DNA from: Camelimonas fluminis
GTDB lineage: Bacteria > Pseudomonadota > Alphaproteobacteria > Rhizobiales > Beijerinckiaceae
Direction of reading: 5' to 3'
Length of the DNA stretch: 64,000 bases
NCBI RefSeq assembly: GCF_014656355.1
Contig: NZ_BNCG01000004.1
Span: 62,001 to 126,000 of the forward strand
The position numbers and the translations under genes were made by a program. The notes below the pieces were generated by a model that was not told where the DNA came from, made no database searches, and saw nothing but the letters and a program-made list of their open reading frames with translations. How positions within the stretch are numbered: position 1 is the first letter of the stretch; every line of letters begins with the position of its first letter. Below, piece after piece: positions 8,874 through 17,849 of this stretch.

Positions 8874-9686
8874 TCAACGCCAGAGGCCAGCGAAATGGTG
8901 CACCGGCCCATGGCCGCCGCCGATCTGCAACTGGTCGGCGGCCGCCAGCGCCTCGGTGAGATAGGCCTTGCCGCCCGCCACAGCCGCCTCCAGCGTTGCG
9001 CCTTTCGCCATTAACGCGGCTATGGCCGATGAAAGGGTGCAGCCGGTGCCGTGGGTGTTGCGGGTGTGGATGCGCGTGGCGCTGAAGCGCTGGACCCTGT
9101 GTGCGGTCACCAGCACGTCGGTGCTTTCCGGCCCCGTCCCATGGCCGCCCTTCACCAGCACGGCCCGTGGGCCCAGCGCCAGCAGGCGCGCGCCTTGTTG
9201 CTCCAGCTCCGCGTCGCTGGTCGCGACAGCCTCGCCGAGCAGGGCGGCCGCTTCGGGCATATTGGGGGTCAGCAAGGTCGCAAGCGGCAGCAACGTCTGT
9301 CGCAGGGTCGCCACCGCGTCCTCGTTGATCAGCCGGTCGCCGCTGGTCGCCACCATCACCGGGTCGAGCACCACCGGCCGCATGCCGTGCTGGGGCGCAT
9401 GGCGGCGCAGGCCGTCAGCCACGGCGCGGATGGCGTCGGAGTGCGACAGCATGCCGATTTTCACCGCGTTGACCGGCAAATCGCTGAACACAGAATCGAT
9501 CTGGGCGGTGACGAAGTCTGGCGGCGTATCGCACACGCCCTGCACGCCAAGGGTGTTCTGGGCGGTCAGGGCGGTAATGACGCTGGCGCCATAGACGCCG
9601 AGCGCCGAAAATGTCTTCAGATCCGCCTGGATTCCGGCGCCGCCGCCCGAATCCGATCCTGCAATGGTGACGGCGATCGCGGTCAA
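8874..9686 (-). CDS. thiD: Hydroxymethylpyrimidine/phosphomethylpyrimidine kinase
   Basis: A 270-residue ribokinase-fold enzyme that phosphorylates HMP and HMP-P in thiamine biosynthesis. It shows the N-terminal [19 protein letters not shown] signature, [31 protein letters not shown] and the C-terminal catalytic/anion-hole motif [15 protein letters not shown]. The start is read as TTG at 9686 because GGGAG sits 6 bases ahead and the length then equals the family norm; an upstream TTG at 9761 would add an unrelated tail. It is a lone thiamine gene here, with no TPP riboswitch seen nearby. Confidence 0.93.
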   Translation of the reverse strand: MTAIAVTIAGSDSGGGAGIQADLKTFSALGVYGASVITALTAQNTLGVQGVCDTPPDFVTAQIDSVFSDLPVNAVKIGMLSHSDAIRAVADGLRRHAPQHGMRPVVLDPVMVATSGDRLINEDAVATLRQTLLPLATLLTPNMPEAAALLGEAVATSDAELEQQGARLLALGPRAVLVKGGHGTGPESTDVLVTAHRVQRFSATRIHTRNTHGTGCTLSSAIAALMAKGATLEAAVAGGKAYLTEALAAADQLQIGGGHGPVHHFAGLWR

Positions 9687-9779
9687 GATGTGCTCCCGGC
9701 AAAAGAAATCCCGCATACAAAACTGCGCCCTGCTTTTGCCCGGGGAATGGCAAAACCGCAAATGGGACAGCGGTAAGCG

Positions 9780-10253
9780 TCAACCCCGCCGCGCCGTCTC
9801 GATCGCCGCCACGTCGATCTTGCTCATGCCCATCATCGCCTCGAAGGCGCGCCGCGCCTCTTCGCCGCCGGCCGCCATGGTCTCTGTCAACACGCGCGGC
9901 GTGATCTGCCACGACACGCCCCATTTGTCCCGGCACCAGCCGCAGGCGCTTTCCTCCCCGCCGTTGCCGACAATGGCGTTCCAGTAGCGGTCCGTTTCCT
10001 CCTGGTCGTCGGTGGCGATCTGGAAGGAGAAGGCTTCGCTCTGTTTGAAGGCCGGGCCGCCGTTCAGGCCGATGCACGGAATGCCGGCGACGGTGAATTC
10101 GACCGTCAGCACGTCGCCTTTCTTGCCCGAAGGAAAGTCGCCCGGCGCGCGATGCACGGCGGTGACGGCGCTATCGGGAAAGGTCGTGGCGTAGAAACGG
10201 GCCGCCGCCTCGGCGTCCCGATCGTACCAGAGACAGATCGTATTCTTGTGCAT
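9780..10253 (-). CDS. VOC family protein (PhnB / 3-demethylubiquinone methyltransferase-like fold)
   Basis: A 157-residue PhnB-type glyoxalase-fold protein: [25 protein letters not shown] at the N-terminus, [20 protein letters not shown] in the middle and [19 protein letters not shown] near the C-terminus, a signature shared by the family misnamed as 3-demethylubiquinone-9 3-methyltransferase. Most members are uncharacterised; a catalytic role should not be assumed. It is encoded upstream of thiD on the same strand with a gap of 93 bases. The 288 bases beyond its start contain no gene. Confidence 0.87.
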   Translation of the reverse strand: MHKNTICLWYDRDAEAAARFYATTFPDSAVTAVHRAPGDFPSGKKGDVLTVEFTVAGIPCIGLNGGPAFKQSEAFSFQIATDDQEETDRYWNAIVGNGGEESACGWCRDKWGVSWQITPRVLTETMAAGGEEARRAFEAMMGMSKIDVAAIETARRG

Positions 10254-10541
10254 GGCGTGTCCTTTCGCAGGAAAGCGGGCGGCTCTCCATCGCCCTGACA
10301 GCCTGTGGCGCTCCTGCCATCCGTGTCCCGGCCAGAGCGGTCAGCCGGGGGGGCGCCGGATCAGGCAGGGGCGGCCGGGTTTGTTGGCGGATGGCTTGAA
10401 AGCTGAACGCGCCCCGGCTTCCAGGGTTCAGTTTTGCCTGAATTCTGATCGACCGGACGAGCCGTCTGGTCGGTAAACGCTCAAGGTTCCCGCATCGCCA
10501 GGGGGCGTGCGCGGGCAGGTCGCCATGCCCGCGCCGGGCTG

Positions 10542-11318
10542 TCAGAACGCCGCCCGGAACGCGCCGCCGTCGATCAGGAAATTCTGACCGGTGATGTAGC
10601 CGGCGTGAGCGCTGCACAGGAAGGCGCACAGCTTGCCAAATTCGTCCGGATCGCCAAAGCGACCAACGGGAATGGCCGCGGCCCGTTCGCGCGCCACGGC
10701 GGCGGCGTCGCGTCCGGCGGCCTCGGCCGCGCCGCGCATGATGCCGGTCAGCCGGTCGGTGGCGAAGGCTCCGGGCAGGATATGGTTCACCGTCACGCCG
10801 CGCGGCGCCAGTTGCCGGGCCACGCCAGCCAGAAAGGCGGTCAGGCCGGCGCGCGCGCCGGACGACAGGTCCAGGCCCTCGATTGGCGTCAGCACCGAAG
10901 CCGAGGTGATGTTGACGATGCGCCCGAAGCCGCGCTCCGCCATGCCGGGCGCCAGCGCCTGCACCAGTTCGATTGGCGCCACCATGTTCTGGGTGACGCC
11001 GCGCAGGATTTTGTCCCGGTCCAGCGTCGCGTAGTTTGCCGGCGGTGGCCCGGCGTTATTGTTGACCAGGATGTCGGCGTCCGGGCAGGCGGCCACGAGG
11101 CGTTGCTGGCCTTCGGGCGTTGAGACATCCGCCGCCACCGCCGTCACCGCGCCGCCGGCGGCGCGAATCGCCTCCGCCGTCGCCGCCAGCGTCTCCGCGT
11201 CGCGGCCGTTGATGATGACATGGCAGCCCGCCGCCGCCAGCGCCCCGGCGCAGGCGCGGCCCAGCCCTTTGCTGGAGGCGCAAACGATGGCCTTGCGGCC
11301 GGCAATGCCCAGATCCAT
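10542..11318 (-). CDS. Atypical SDR family oxidoreductase lacking the YxxxK pair
   Basis: A 258-residue Rossmann-fold short-chain dehydrogenase/reductase: cofactor loop ASSKGLGRA, NGRD, NNNAG, the catalytic-serine strand RIVNITSAS (Ser139) and the C-terminal GYITGQNFLIDGG. Where a canonical enzyme has Tyr-x3-Lys the sequence reads SSGAR: Ser152 in place of Tyr and Arg156 in place of Lys. This occurs in a known subgroup annotated as 3-oxoacyl-ACP reductase. Oxidoreductase activity is therefore uncertain. It is divergent from the metallophosphatase gene, with an inverted-repeat region between. Confidence 0.88.
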   Translation of the reverse strand: MDLGIAGRKAIVCASSKGLGRACAGALAAAGCHVIINGRDAETLAATAEAIRAAGGAVTAVAADVSTPEGQQRLVAACPDADILVNNNAGPPPANYATLDRDKILRGVTQNMVAPIELVQALAPGMAERGFGRIVNITSASVLTPIEGLDLSSGARAGLTAFLAGVARQLAPRGVTVNHILPGAFATDRLTGIMRGAAEAAGRDAAAVARERAAAIPVGRFGDPDEFGKLCAFLCSAHAGYITGQNFLIDGGAFRAAF

Positions 11319-11391
11319 GGCGATCTCCCTGTCCGTCGTCGCTGGACGGCGATCAGACGCCCGGGCTGGTCGCCGGTCAATGGCCTGCTTC

Positions 11392-11430
11392 TGTCATCAG
11401 AGTGACAACAGCCCCTGTCATACATGACAG
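11392..11430. promoter_or_regulatory. Paired TGTCA inverted repeats, candidate operator
   Basis: Between two divergent genes lie TGTCA-N6-TGACA (11392-11407) and CTGTCAT-AC-ATGACAG (11415-11430). Two inverted repeats sharing one half-site suggest a dimeric regulator binding twice. No regulator gene is adjacent. Confidence 0.4.
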
Positions 11431-11527
11431 CAGGACGCCGTTTGCGGCCCGCCAGACACTGGAGCGCCCTGGAGCCGCATCCTGACATGGGCCGACGATC
11501 GCGCTCCGGGCGACAGGAGGCAGACCA

Positions 11528-12376
11528 TTGACCATGGACCAGACAGCAAAGCCCGACGATGACGTCATCCGGGTGCGGGCCATGTTCATTTCCGACGCCC
11601 ATCTGGGCACGCGCGGCTGCCAGGCCGCCATGCTGCTGGACTATCTGCGCCACTACGACGCCGACGTGATCTACCTGGTCGGCGACATGATCGATGGCTG
11701 GCGTCTGCGCTCCGGCTGGTACTGGCCGCAATTGCATAACGACGTGGTGCAGAAGCTGCTGCGCAAGGTGCGCAAGGGCGCGCGGCTGATCTATGTGCCC
11801 GGCAACCACGATGAATTCCTGCGCGATTACGTGGGAAGCAATTTCGGCGACATCGAAATCTGCGACCGCGCGGTGCACGAATCCGCCGATGGCGCCCGCA
11901 TGCTGGTGATCCACGGCGACCAGTTCGATATCGTCATGCGCCATGCCCGCTGGCTGGCCTTTCTGGGCGACGGCGCCTATTCGGCGGCGCTCATCGCCAA
12001 CACCTGGCTCAACGCCGCCCGCCGCAAGCTTGGCCTGACGTACTGGTCGCTGTCGGCGTGGGCCAAGCTGAAGGTCAAGGATGCGGTCAACTTCATCGGC
12101 AGCTTCGAGGAACTGCTGGCCAGCGAGGCGCGCCGCCATGAGGTGGACGGGGTCATCTGCGGCCACATCCATCACGCAGCCATGCACGACCGCTTCGGCG
12201 TCCGCTACATGAACACCGGCGACTGGGTGGAAAGCTGCACCGCCCTCGTGGAGCACTATGACGGCCGCTACGAACTGTTGCGCTGGGCTGACGTGGTGCG
12301 CGAACGCGAGGCGCGCGCCGCCGCGGCGTTGGCCGCCGTCGCCGTGAACGGCGAGGTTTCACGCAAGGCGGCCTAG
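11528..12376 (+). CDS. UDP-2,3-diacylglucosamine diphosphatase-like metallophosphoesterase
   Basis: A 282-residue calcineurin-like phosphoesterase of the LpxH-like group. It carries all metal-binding blocks in order: FISDAHLG, VGDMIDGW, PGNHDE, HGDQFD and CGHIHHA. LpxH hydrolyses UDP-2,3-diacylglucosamine in lipid A synthesis; many alphaproteobacteria use LpxI for that step, so this member may act on another pyrophosphate lipid. The start is TTG 11528 (AGGAGG 7 bases ahead) or ATG 11534, two codons in. A GT4 glycosyltransferase follows on the same strand, a pairing that suggests joint lipid modification. Confidence 0.82.
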   Translation: MTMDQTAKPDDDVIRVRAMFISDAHLGTRGCQAAMLLDYLRHYDADVIYLVGDMIDGWRLRSGWYWPQLHNDVVQKLLRKVRKGARLIYVPGNHDEFLRDYVGSNFGDIEICDRAVHESADGARMLVIHGDQFDIVMRHARWLAFLGDGAYSAALIANTWLNAARRKLGLTYWSLSAWAKLKVKDAVNFIGSFEELLASEARRHEVDGVICGHIHHAAMHDRFGVRYMNTGDWVESCTALVEHYDGRYELLRWADVVREREARAAAALAAVAVNGEVSRKAA

Positions 12377-12553
12377 CAGTCTGAACCCGACATCGGCGTC
12401 GCTCCACATCGGCGCGGTGGAACGAAGCTGGCATCAAGGTTCGTTCCACCAGTCGGCGGTTGCCTTTCGTTCCATCTGGCGGGGCGCTCGCCGGCCCGCG
12501 GGCGGAGCGGTCCGCCGGCCGTTTCCGTCTTCTGTTTCGTCTGGCAGGAATTC

Positions 12554-13639
12554 ATGCGCATTGTCATCGCCAGCGACGCCTGGCGCCCCCAGGTCAACGG
12601 CGTTGTTCGTTCGCTGGAGAACATGGCGGCCCACGCCGCCGATTTCGGCGCCAGCGTGCATTTTCTCACGCCGGACCAGTTCCGCACCCTGCCCATGCCA
12701 GGCTATCCGGAAATCCGCCTGGCCCTGACGACGGGGCGCGCCATGGAGCGCCGGCTGGCGGCGTTGCAACCGGACTATGTCCATATCGCGACGGAAGGCC
12801 CGGTGGGGCGCGCCGTTCGCGCCGCCTGCCTGGCGACGGGCCGACCGTTCACCACCAGCTATCACACGCGCTTTCCAGAATATATCGCCGCTCGCATGCC
12901 AGCGCCGGAGGGGCTGGTCTACAGCCTGCTGCGTCGCTTCCACAATTCCGGCGCCGGGGTGATGGTCAGTACGCCCAGTCTGGCGCGCGATCTGGAGGCG
13001 CGTGGCTTCCGCAACGTCATGCACTGGTCGCGCGGCGTTGACGGCGGGCTGTTCCGGCCGCGCCAAAAGGGACTGCCGGGCCTGACCGGGCCGCTGTTCC
13101 TCTATGTCGGCCGGGTGGCGGTGGAGAAGAACCTTGCCGCGTTCCTGTCGCTCGATCTGCCTGGAGCCAAGGTGATTGTCGGCGATGGCCCGGCGAGGGC
13201 GGAGCTGGAGCAGGCCTGGCCAGACGCCCGCTTTCTCGGCGTTCTCACCGGCGAGGCGCTGGCTGAAGTCTACGCCGCCTGCGACGTGTTCGTCTTTCCC
13301 AGCCGGACCGACACCTTCGGCATTGTCCTGCTGGAGGCTTTGGCGTCCGGTTTGCCGGTGGCGGCTTTTCCCGTCACCGGTCCGCTTGACGTCATTGGCG
13401 GCTCTGGCGCCGGCGCGCTAGACGACGATCTGCGGGCGGCGGCGCTGCGCGCGCTTCAGGCTGACCCGGCCGTTTGTCGCGCGTATGGAGAACGCTTCAC
13501 CTGGCGGGCCAGCGCCGGTCAATTCTTCAGCAATATCATCGCCGCCCATGCCGCCGTTGAATCAGGCTCGCAGGTCCATCGGGAGCCTTTTCCGCCGATG
13601 GCGGCGCCGGACCAGGACGGCAGGGCGCTCCTGCCGTAA
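12554..13639 (+). CDS. GT4-family glycosyltransferase
   Basis: A 361-residue GT-B fold enzyme of family GT4. The N-terminal acceptor domain begins MRIVIASDAWRPQVNGVVRSLENM, as in sulfoquinovosyl-, mannosyl- and glucuronosyl-lipid transferases. The C-terminal domain holds the donor site: LFLYVGRVAVEKN, VIVGDGPARAEL, FPSRTDTFGIVLLEALASG (EX7E motif) and LPVAAFPVTGP. It is likely cytoplasmic and membrane-associated, glycosylating a lipid acceptor. It lies 177 bases after the LpxH-like phosphatase. Donor and acceptor cannot be read from the sequence. Confidence 0.87.
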   Translation: MRIVIASDAWRPQVNGVVRSLENMAAHAADFGASVHFLTPDQFRTLPMPGYPEIRLALTTGRAMERRLAALQPDYVHIATEGPVGRAVRAACLATGRPFTTSYHTRFPEYIAARMPAPEGLVYSLLRRFHNSGAGVMVSTPSLARDLEARGFRNVMHWSRGVDGGLFRPRQKGLPGLTGPLFLYVGRVAVEKNLAAFLSLDLPGAKVIVGDGPARAELEQAWPDARFLGVLTGEALAEVYAACDVFVFPSRTDTFGIVLLEALASGLPVAAFPVTGPLDVIGGSGAGALDDDLRAAALRALQADPAVCRAYGERFTWRASAGQFFSNIIAAHAAVESGSQVHREPFPPMAAPDQDGRALLP

Positions 13640-14222
13640 TCAGGCGGCCTTCCGGACAGCCCTGAGGCTTAAAATCCTTACATATTGTATCGCGTTGCTG
13701 CGGTTGCCTGAATCAATCCCGTGACCGGCGCGAAGGCGCTCAGGTATCTGGAATGCGATTCAGAACGAAACGGATAGGGCGGTTTCGGGAATCTGTTTTT
13801 CAGAACGATCCGCCTCCAATCCGTTTTTGAGGCGCGCGGGTCTGAATCTGAAGGCGCCGACGGCGCTGAAAAGGGATTCTGCGTCCGTCACTTAGGCGCG
13901 CGGGCTGAATCAGACCGGCAAGGCCGCCAATGTCGCCGTCGCAGCCGAAACGCCATATTATTCAAAGCGATGGGCGGCTATTCCGATTCAGTCTCCCCGG
14001 ATATTCCGCCATGCCCCTGTCCGCCTTTACCTCGTGGCGCATGGCCATTCTCGCGCAGGAAACGGGCAGTGGACTTTGTGGACGCCCACGCGCGCCGCGC
14101 GCATGCACGGGGCCGGGCGAAGCAATAACGCCAGGCCGTGCGCATTGCCCCAGATGGTCCAGAAATATCAGATAAATCAACCAGATATCCCTGCTTCGTG
14201 AATCTGGCTGTGACGAACCGCC
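13640..14222. other. Gene-free stretch with degenerate direct repeats
   Basis: No convincing gene. The segment carries scattered GATTCAG/CTGAATC words and an 18/19-base direct repeat: AGGCGCGCGGGTCTGAATC at 13830-13848 and AGGCGCGCGGGCTGAATC at 13894-13911. Function unknown. Confidence 0.45.
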
Positions 14223-15137
14223 TTACCGCCGCGCCCGGCTGGGCGCCGAGGGGGCAATATCCTGGCCGTTCAACAGTCTGGAGGTGATTTCCTGAATCAG
14301 TTTCTGAACCGCGGGGTGTTCCGCATGCCCGGGTTGAGCGGCTGCCGGCTCATGGGGCGGGGGTGCATGGCGAACGGGCTGGGGTCGGGGGGCGGCCGCC
14401 GGCTTTGGCGAGGCCGGCGCCGCGGTCGGGCGGTGGGTCCTTGCGGTGTTGACCTGGGCTGCGCTGCCTTGAGCTGTGCTCACCCGGGGGGCTGCGGCGC
14501 GGCTCGCAGGCCGGGGTTGGGCGGGCTCATCAGCCATCGCCGCGCCAGCCACCGCCGCGCCAGCCACCGCCGCGCCAGCCATGGCCGCGCCAGGTTGAGG
14601 CGCCGCCGTCACCAGCTCCGCCAGCGCTGCGGTGGCGTTGATCGCCTGCTCGTCGCCAAGCTGCTGCACGGCGATGATCTCATCCATGTCAAGCACCCGC
14701 GCATCGATGCTGTCACAGACGTGGCGGGCGCTTGCCGCGGCGTGGTCGTCCATCTGACTGTCGATCAGCGGGCGCAGGGCGTTGCTTGCAGCCTGGATGT
14801 CATCCACCGACGATTGCAGGTCGGCGCGGGCGCGGGCGCCGATGCGCGCCGCGTATTCCAGCGCCGGAACGGCCTGGGCGATGGCGGCTTGCAGGCGGGC
14901 GGTTTCGCCGCCTGGCGTTCGGGCGGGGGCCGCAGGGGCCTCCTGCCTGGCGTCGAGCAGGGCGTGCTCCAGCTTCTGCACGGCGTCCAGCAGCGTCCGC
15001 GTTTCCGCAGAGCGGGTGCGGCGGGCGAACTCGCGAAGGAAGCTGCGGCCGCGCGCCGTCTCCATCAAGGCGGTCCAGATCGGCAGGTATTCATCGTCCG
15101 TCAATTGCGTCGACGTCGCGATATCCTGGATGCTCAT
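14223..15137 (-). CDS. Hypothetical protein, helical N-terminal domain and Ala/Pro-rich tail
   Basis: A 304-residue protein not assigned to a named family. The first 170 or so residues are helix-rich (LTDDEYLPIWTALMETARGR, then FARRTRSAETRTLLDAVQKLE), followed by a low-complexity Ala/Pro/Gln linker (about 175-275) and a short C-terminal helix (HPAVQKLIQEITSRLLNGQD). The linker includes four copies of a 5-residue AMAGA/AVAGA repeat. No signal peptide or membrane segment. The ordered-disordered-ordered layout suggests an adaptor or regulatory protein, but nothing in the neighbourhood fixes its role. The ribosome-binding site is weak. Confidence 0.7.
   Translation of the reverse strand: MSIQDIATSTQLTDDEYLPIWTALMETARGRSFLREFARRTRSAETRTLLDAVQKLEHALLDARQEAPAAPARTPGGETARLQAAIAQAVPALEYAARIGARARADLQSSVDDIQAASNALRPLIDSQMDDHAAASARHVCDSIDARVLDMDEIIAVQQLGDEQAINATAALAELVTAAPQPGAAMAGAAVAGAAVAGAAMADEPAQPRPASRAAAPRVSTAQGSAAQVNTARTHRPTAAPASPKPAAAPRPQPVRHAPPPHEPAAAQPGHAEHPAVQKLIQEITSRLLNGQDIAPSAPSRARR
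14533..14592 (-). repeat. 15-bp tandem repeat, 4 copies, in-frame
   Basis: Four consecutive copies of a 15-base unit close to GCCACCGCCGCGCCA (outer copies slightly diverged), encoding Ala/Gly-rich pentapeptides inside the hypothetical protein at 14223-15137. The copy number is likely to vary by slippage. Confidence 0.8.
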
Positions 15138-15307
15138 GGGTGGCCCGTGTGGTTGTGCAGGTGCGGAACGGCCAGCAAAAAAGCCGGCGCAGCTTGGAAT
15201 ACTGGCGCGACCATGGCTAACAAAGCTTTAACGGGTCGCCGCTCCGGGCCGGGCCCCGCGTGGCGCCCCTGACGCAAGTCCGCGTTCGCTTTGCCCCAAA
15301 AGATGCT

Positions 15308-16330
15308 TTACCCCCACAACGCCCGTTCCGGCGGCCAGACCACGGCGCCGTCGTAGACTAGCCCGTGCTCCCGGTCGCGGGCCAGCAGCAGCGGCCCGTC
15401 GAGATCAACGAAGCGGGCGCGCGGGGTTAACAACATCGCTGGCGCCATGGCCAGCGAGGTGCCGACCATGCAGCCGATCATCAGGCCAAAACCCATGTCC
15501 CCGGCCTCGTGCGCCATGGCCAGCGCTTCGGTGAGGCCGCCGGTCTTGTCGAGCTTGATATTCACCACGTCATAGCGGTCCCGCAGGGCGGCGAGGCCGT
15601 CGCGGGTATGGACGCTTTCATCGGCGCAGAGCGGCACGGGCCGCTCAAGCCCTGCCAGGGCGGCGTCCTCCGCCGCTGGCAGCGGCTGTTCGATCAGCGC
15701 GACGTGGGCTTCGGCGCAGGCGGCGAACAGGCCTGGCAGGTCGGCCAGGCTCCAGCCCTCATTGGCGTCGACCAGCAACGTCGCGTCAGGCGCGGCGTGG
15801 CGCACGGCCCGAATCCGCGCCGCGTCGCCATGCGGCGCGCCGAGCTTGATCTTCAGCACCGGCCGGCCGGCATCAACAGTCGCGGCCGCCTGGGCAGCCA
15901 TCACGTCCGCGTCGCCGAGGCTGATGGTGAAGGCCGTGGTCGTCGGCCGGATGCGATCCAGCCCGGCCAGCACGTGGGCTGGCGCGCCGGTGAGCTTGGC
16001 CTCCAGATCCCACAATGCGCAATCCAGGGCGTTGCGCGCGGCGCCGGCGGGAAGCAGCGCCAGCAACTGCTGGCGGCCAGCGCCGGCTTCCATGGCGGCG
16101 CGCGCCGTTTCAATCGCAGCGACAACGCTGTCGATGCTTTCGCCATAGCGGGCGTAGGGCACGCATTCACCGCGTCCGTTGACGCCATTTTCCTCCAGCC
16201 GGGCCACGACAACCACCGCCTCCGTCCGCGAGCCCCGGGCGATGGTGAAGCTGCCGTTGATGGGGAAGCGCTCGACCGAGACACTGAGGGCGCGTCGTGC
16301 GGGCGGATGAATGGGGAGGTGCTCTGTCAT
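15308..16330 (-). CDS. Dipeptide (L-Ala-D/L-Glu) epimerase, enolase superfamily
   Basis: A 340-residue muconate-lactonizing/mandelate racemase-like enzyme. Catalytic and metal residues are visible: LKIKLG (KxK acid/base lysine), LLVDANEGW, LIEQPL, LCADES and VNIKLDKTGG (second catalytic Lys). The family epimerises L-Ala-L/D-Glu released from murein tripeptide, serving peptidoglycan recycling. The ATG at 16330 is used; a longer frame from 16456 adds an Arg-rich tail unlike the family. No murein-recycling genes are adjacent, so specificity rests on overall resemblance. Confidence 0.85.
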   Translation of the reverse strand: MTEHLPIHPPARRALSVSVERFPINGSFTIARGSRTEAVVVVARLEENGVNGRGECVPYARYGESIDSVVAAIETARAAMEAGAGRQQLLALLPAGAARNALDCALWDLEAKLTGAPAHVLAGLDRIRPTTTAFTISLGDADVMAAQAAATVDAGRPVLKIKLGAPHGDAARIRAVRHAAPDATLLVDANEGWSLADLPGLFAACAEAHVALIEQPLPAAEDAALAGLERPVPLCADESVHTRDGLAALRDRYDVVNIKLDKTGGLTEALAMAHEAGDMGFGLMIGCMVGTSLAMAPAMLLTPRARFVDLDGPLLLARDREHGLVYDGAVVWPPERALWG

Positions 16331-16699
16331 GCCTGCGATCCTGGTCCGCAACTCTTGCTGATGTCTTTTGCCGGCGACGTTCGCCTCCGCTCCATGGCGG
16401 CGACTTTGCGGCCAGGCTCTCCAGCGCCGGGCGCGCCCAACGGTCAACGCCATCAAAAATTGATTCCGGCAGCATTATTGTCGACAGGTAAACAATCCGC
16501 GCTGTTTGACTGTCGATGTGGCCCGCGCGTCCTCGACAGGATGGCGCGGGGTCGTTATTTCTCAACCGTCTGAGCCATATCGGGCGGGCGCGCGTTTGCC
16601 TTGCCGGTTTGGCGAAGGCCCAGTTTTCGGATTGGGTGTTTCTGGACGGAATGCTTTTCGCAGGCGCCGCGCGCCTGCCAGCCAGGGGACGCGCCTTCT
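16331..16699. other. Gene-free divergent intergenic region
   Basis: It separates the dipeptide epimerase (minus) from the MCE transport operon (plus) and should hold promoters for both. AGGGGAC at 16684-16690 is the ribosome-binding site that supports the GTG start at 16700. No other feature is clear. Confidence 0.5.
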
Positions 16700-17839
16700 G
16701 TGACGGTTGATGAGCCACAGGCGGATATCGAACGGCGCGGCGATGAGTTGAGGGCGATCCTGTCCGGCGTCTGGACGTCGGCGCACGCCGCTCCGGTCGA
16801 GCAGGCGGCCGCCGCGATCATGCAGGAGAAGCAGGGCGCGGGGCAGGTGATTTTCGACCTGTCAGGCATCGCCTCGCTGGACACCCTTGGCGCCTGGGTT
16901 CTTGACCGCACCCGCCACCAGATTGGCGAACTGGGCCTGCACGCGGATTTTGTCGGCGCGCGGCCCGAGCACCGGGTGCTGCTGGACGAGGTCGCCTATC
17001 GCGGTTTCCAGGAAGCGCCGCCAGCTCCGCGTCGCTCAGGCGTCATCGATTTTCTCGCCCAGGTGGGCGAAGGCGTCGTCCAGGCCGGGCGCGATCTGGT
17101 CAAGGGCGTCAGCTTCCTTGGCGAGGTCGTGGCGGCGATTTTCCGCGTCTGCCTGCATCCGGCGCGCTTTCGTCTGACGTCGGTCGTCCATCACATCGAC
17201 ATGGTTGGGTTCCGTGGGGCGCCAATCGTCGTTCTGATCTCGTTTCTTGTCGGTTGCATCGTCGCCCAGCAGGGCCTGTTCCAGTTGCAGCGGTTCGGCG
17301 CCCAGGCGTTCGTCGTCAATCTGGTCGGCATCCTGACGTTGCGCGAATTATGCGTGCTGCTGACCTCGATCATGGTGGCTGGCCGCTCCGGTTCGGCCTT
17401 CACCGCCGAGCTTGGCTCGATGAAGATGCGCGAGGAGGTCGACGCCCTGCGGGTGATGGGCCTCGATCCCATCGAGGTGCTGGTGCTGCCGCGCATCTTC
17501 GCCATCATCATTTCCCTGCCGCTGCTCACCTTCATTTCCGCCATGGCCGGGTTGTTCGGCGGTGGCCTGGTGTCGTGGCTCTATGGCGGCATTCCGCCAG
17601 AAATCTTCCTGGTGCGCCTGCAGCAGGCGGTCGGCATGAGCACCTTCCTTGTCGGTCTGATCAAGGCGCCGTTCATGGCGCTGGTCATTGGCGTCATCGC
17701 CACCCAGGAGGGGCTTGAGGTGCAGGGTTCGGCGGAATCTCTCGGCCGTCAGGTCACCAGCTCCGTGGTGAAAGCGATTTTCACGGTGATCGTGGTGGAC
17801 GGTCTGTTCGCCATGTTCTTCGCCGCGATCAATTATTGA
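16700..17839 (+). CDS. mlaE: MCE/Mla-type ABC transporter permease with N-terminal STAS domain
   Basis: A 379-residue protein. Residues 1-115 form a STAS-like domain (VIFDLSGIASLDTLGAWVLDR), and the rest is an MlaE permease: PIVVLISFLVGCIVAQQG, ELCVLLTSIMVAGRSGSAF, and the family signature ELGSMKMREEVDALRVMG, with about five membrane segments. E. coli keeps the STAS function in a separate protein (MlaB), so this is a fused form, common in alphaproteobacteria. GTG 16700 is chosen on the ribosome-binding site AGGGGAC; an upstream in-frame start at 16601 would add a Cys/Arg-rich tail. First gene of a tight four-gene operon for phospholipid transport across the periplasm. Confidence 0.92.
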   Translation: MTVDEPQADIERRGDELRAILSGVWTSAHAAPVEQAAAAIMQEKQGAGQVIFDLSGIASLDTLGAWVLDRTRHQIGELGLHADFVGARPEHRVLLDEVAYRGFQEAPPAPRRSGVIDFLAQVGEGVVQAGRDLVKGVSFLGEVVAAIFRVCLHPARFRLTSVVHHIDMVGFRGAPIVVLISFLVGCIVAQQGLFQLQRFGAQAFVVNLVGILTLRELCVLLTSIMVAGRSGSAFTAELGSMKMREEVDALRVMGLDPIEVLVLPRIFAIIISLPLLTFISAMAGLFGGGLVSWLYGGIPPEIFLVRLQQAVGMSTFLVGLIKAPFMALVIGVIATQEGLEVQGSAESLGRQVTSSVVKAIFTVIVVDGLFAMFFAAINY

Positions 17840-17849
17840 GAGGGATGCG

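Noticed and set aside
13930-14175. 81-aa plus-strand frame after the glycosyltransferase
   Set aside because: No ribosome-binding site or domain; it overlaps the end of repeat-rich intergenic DNA.
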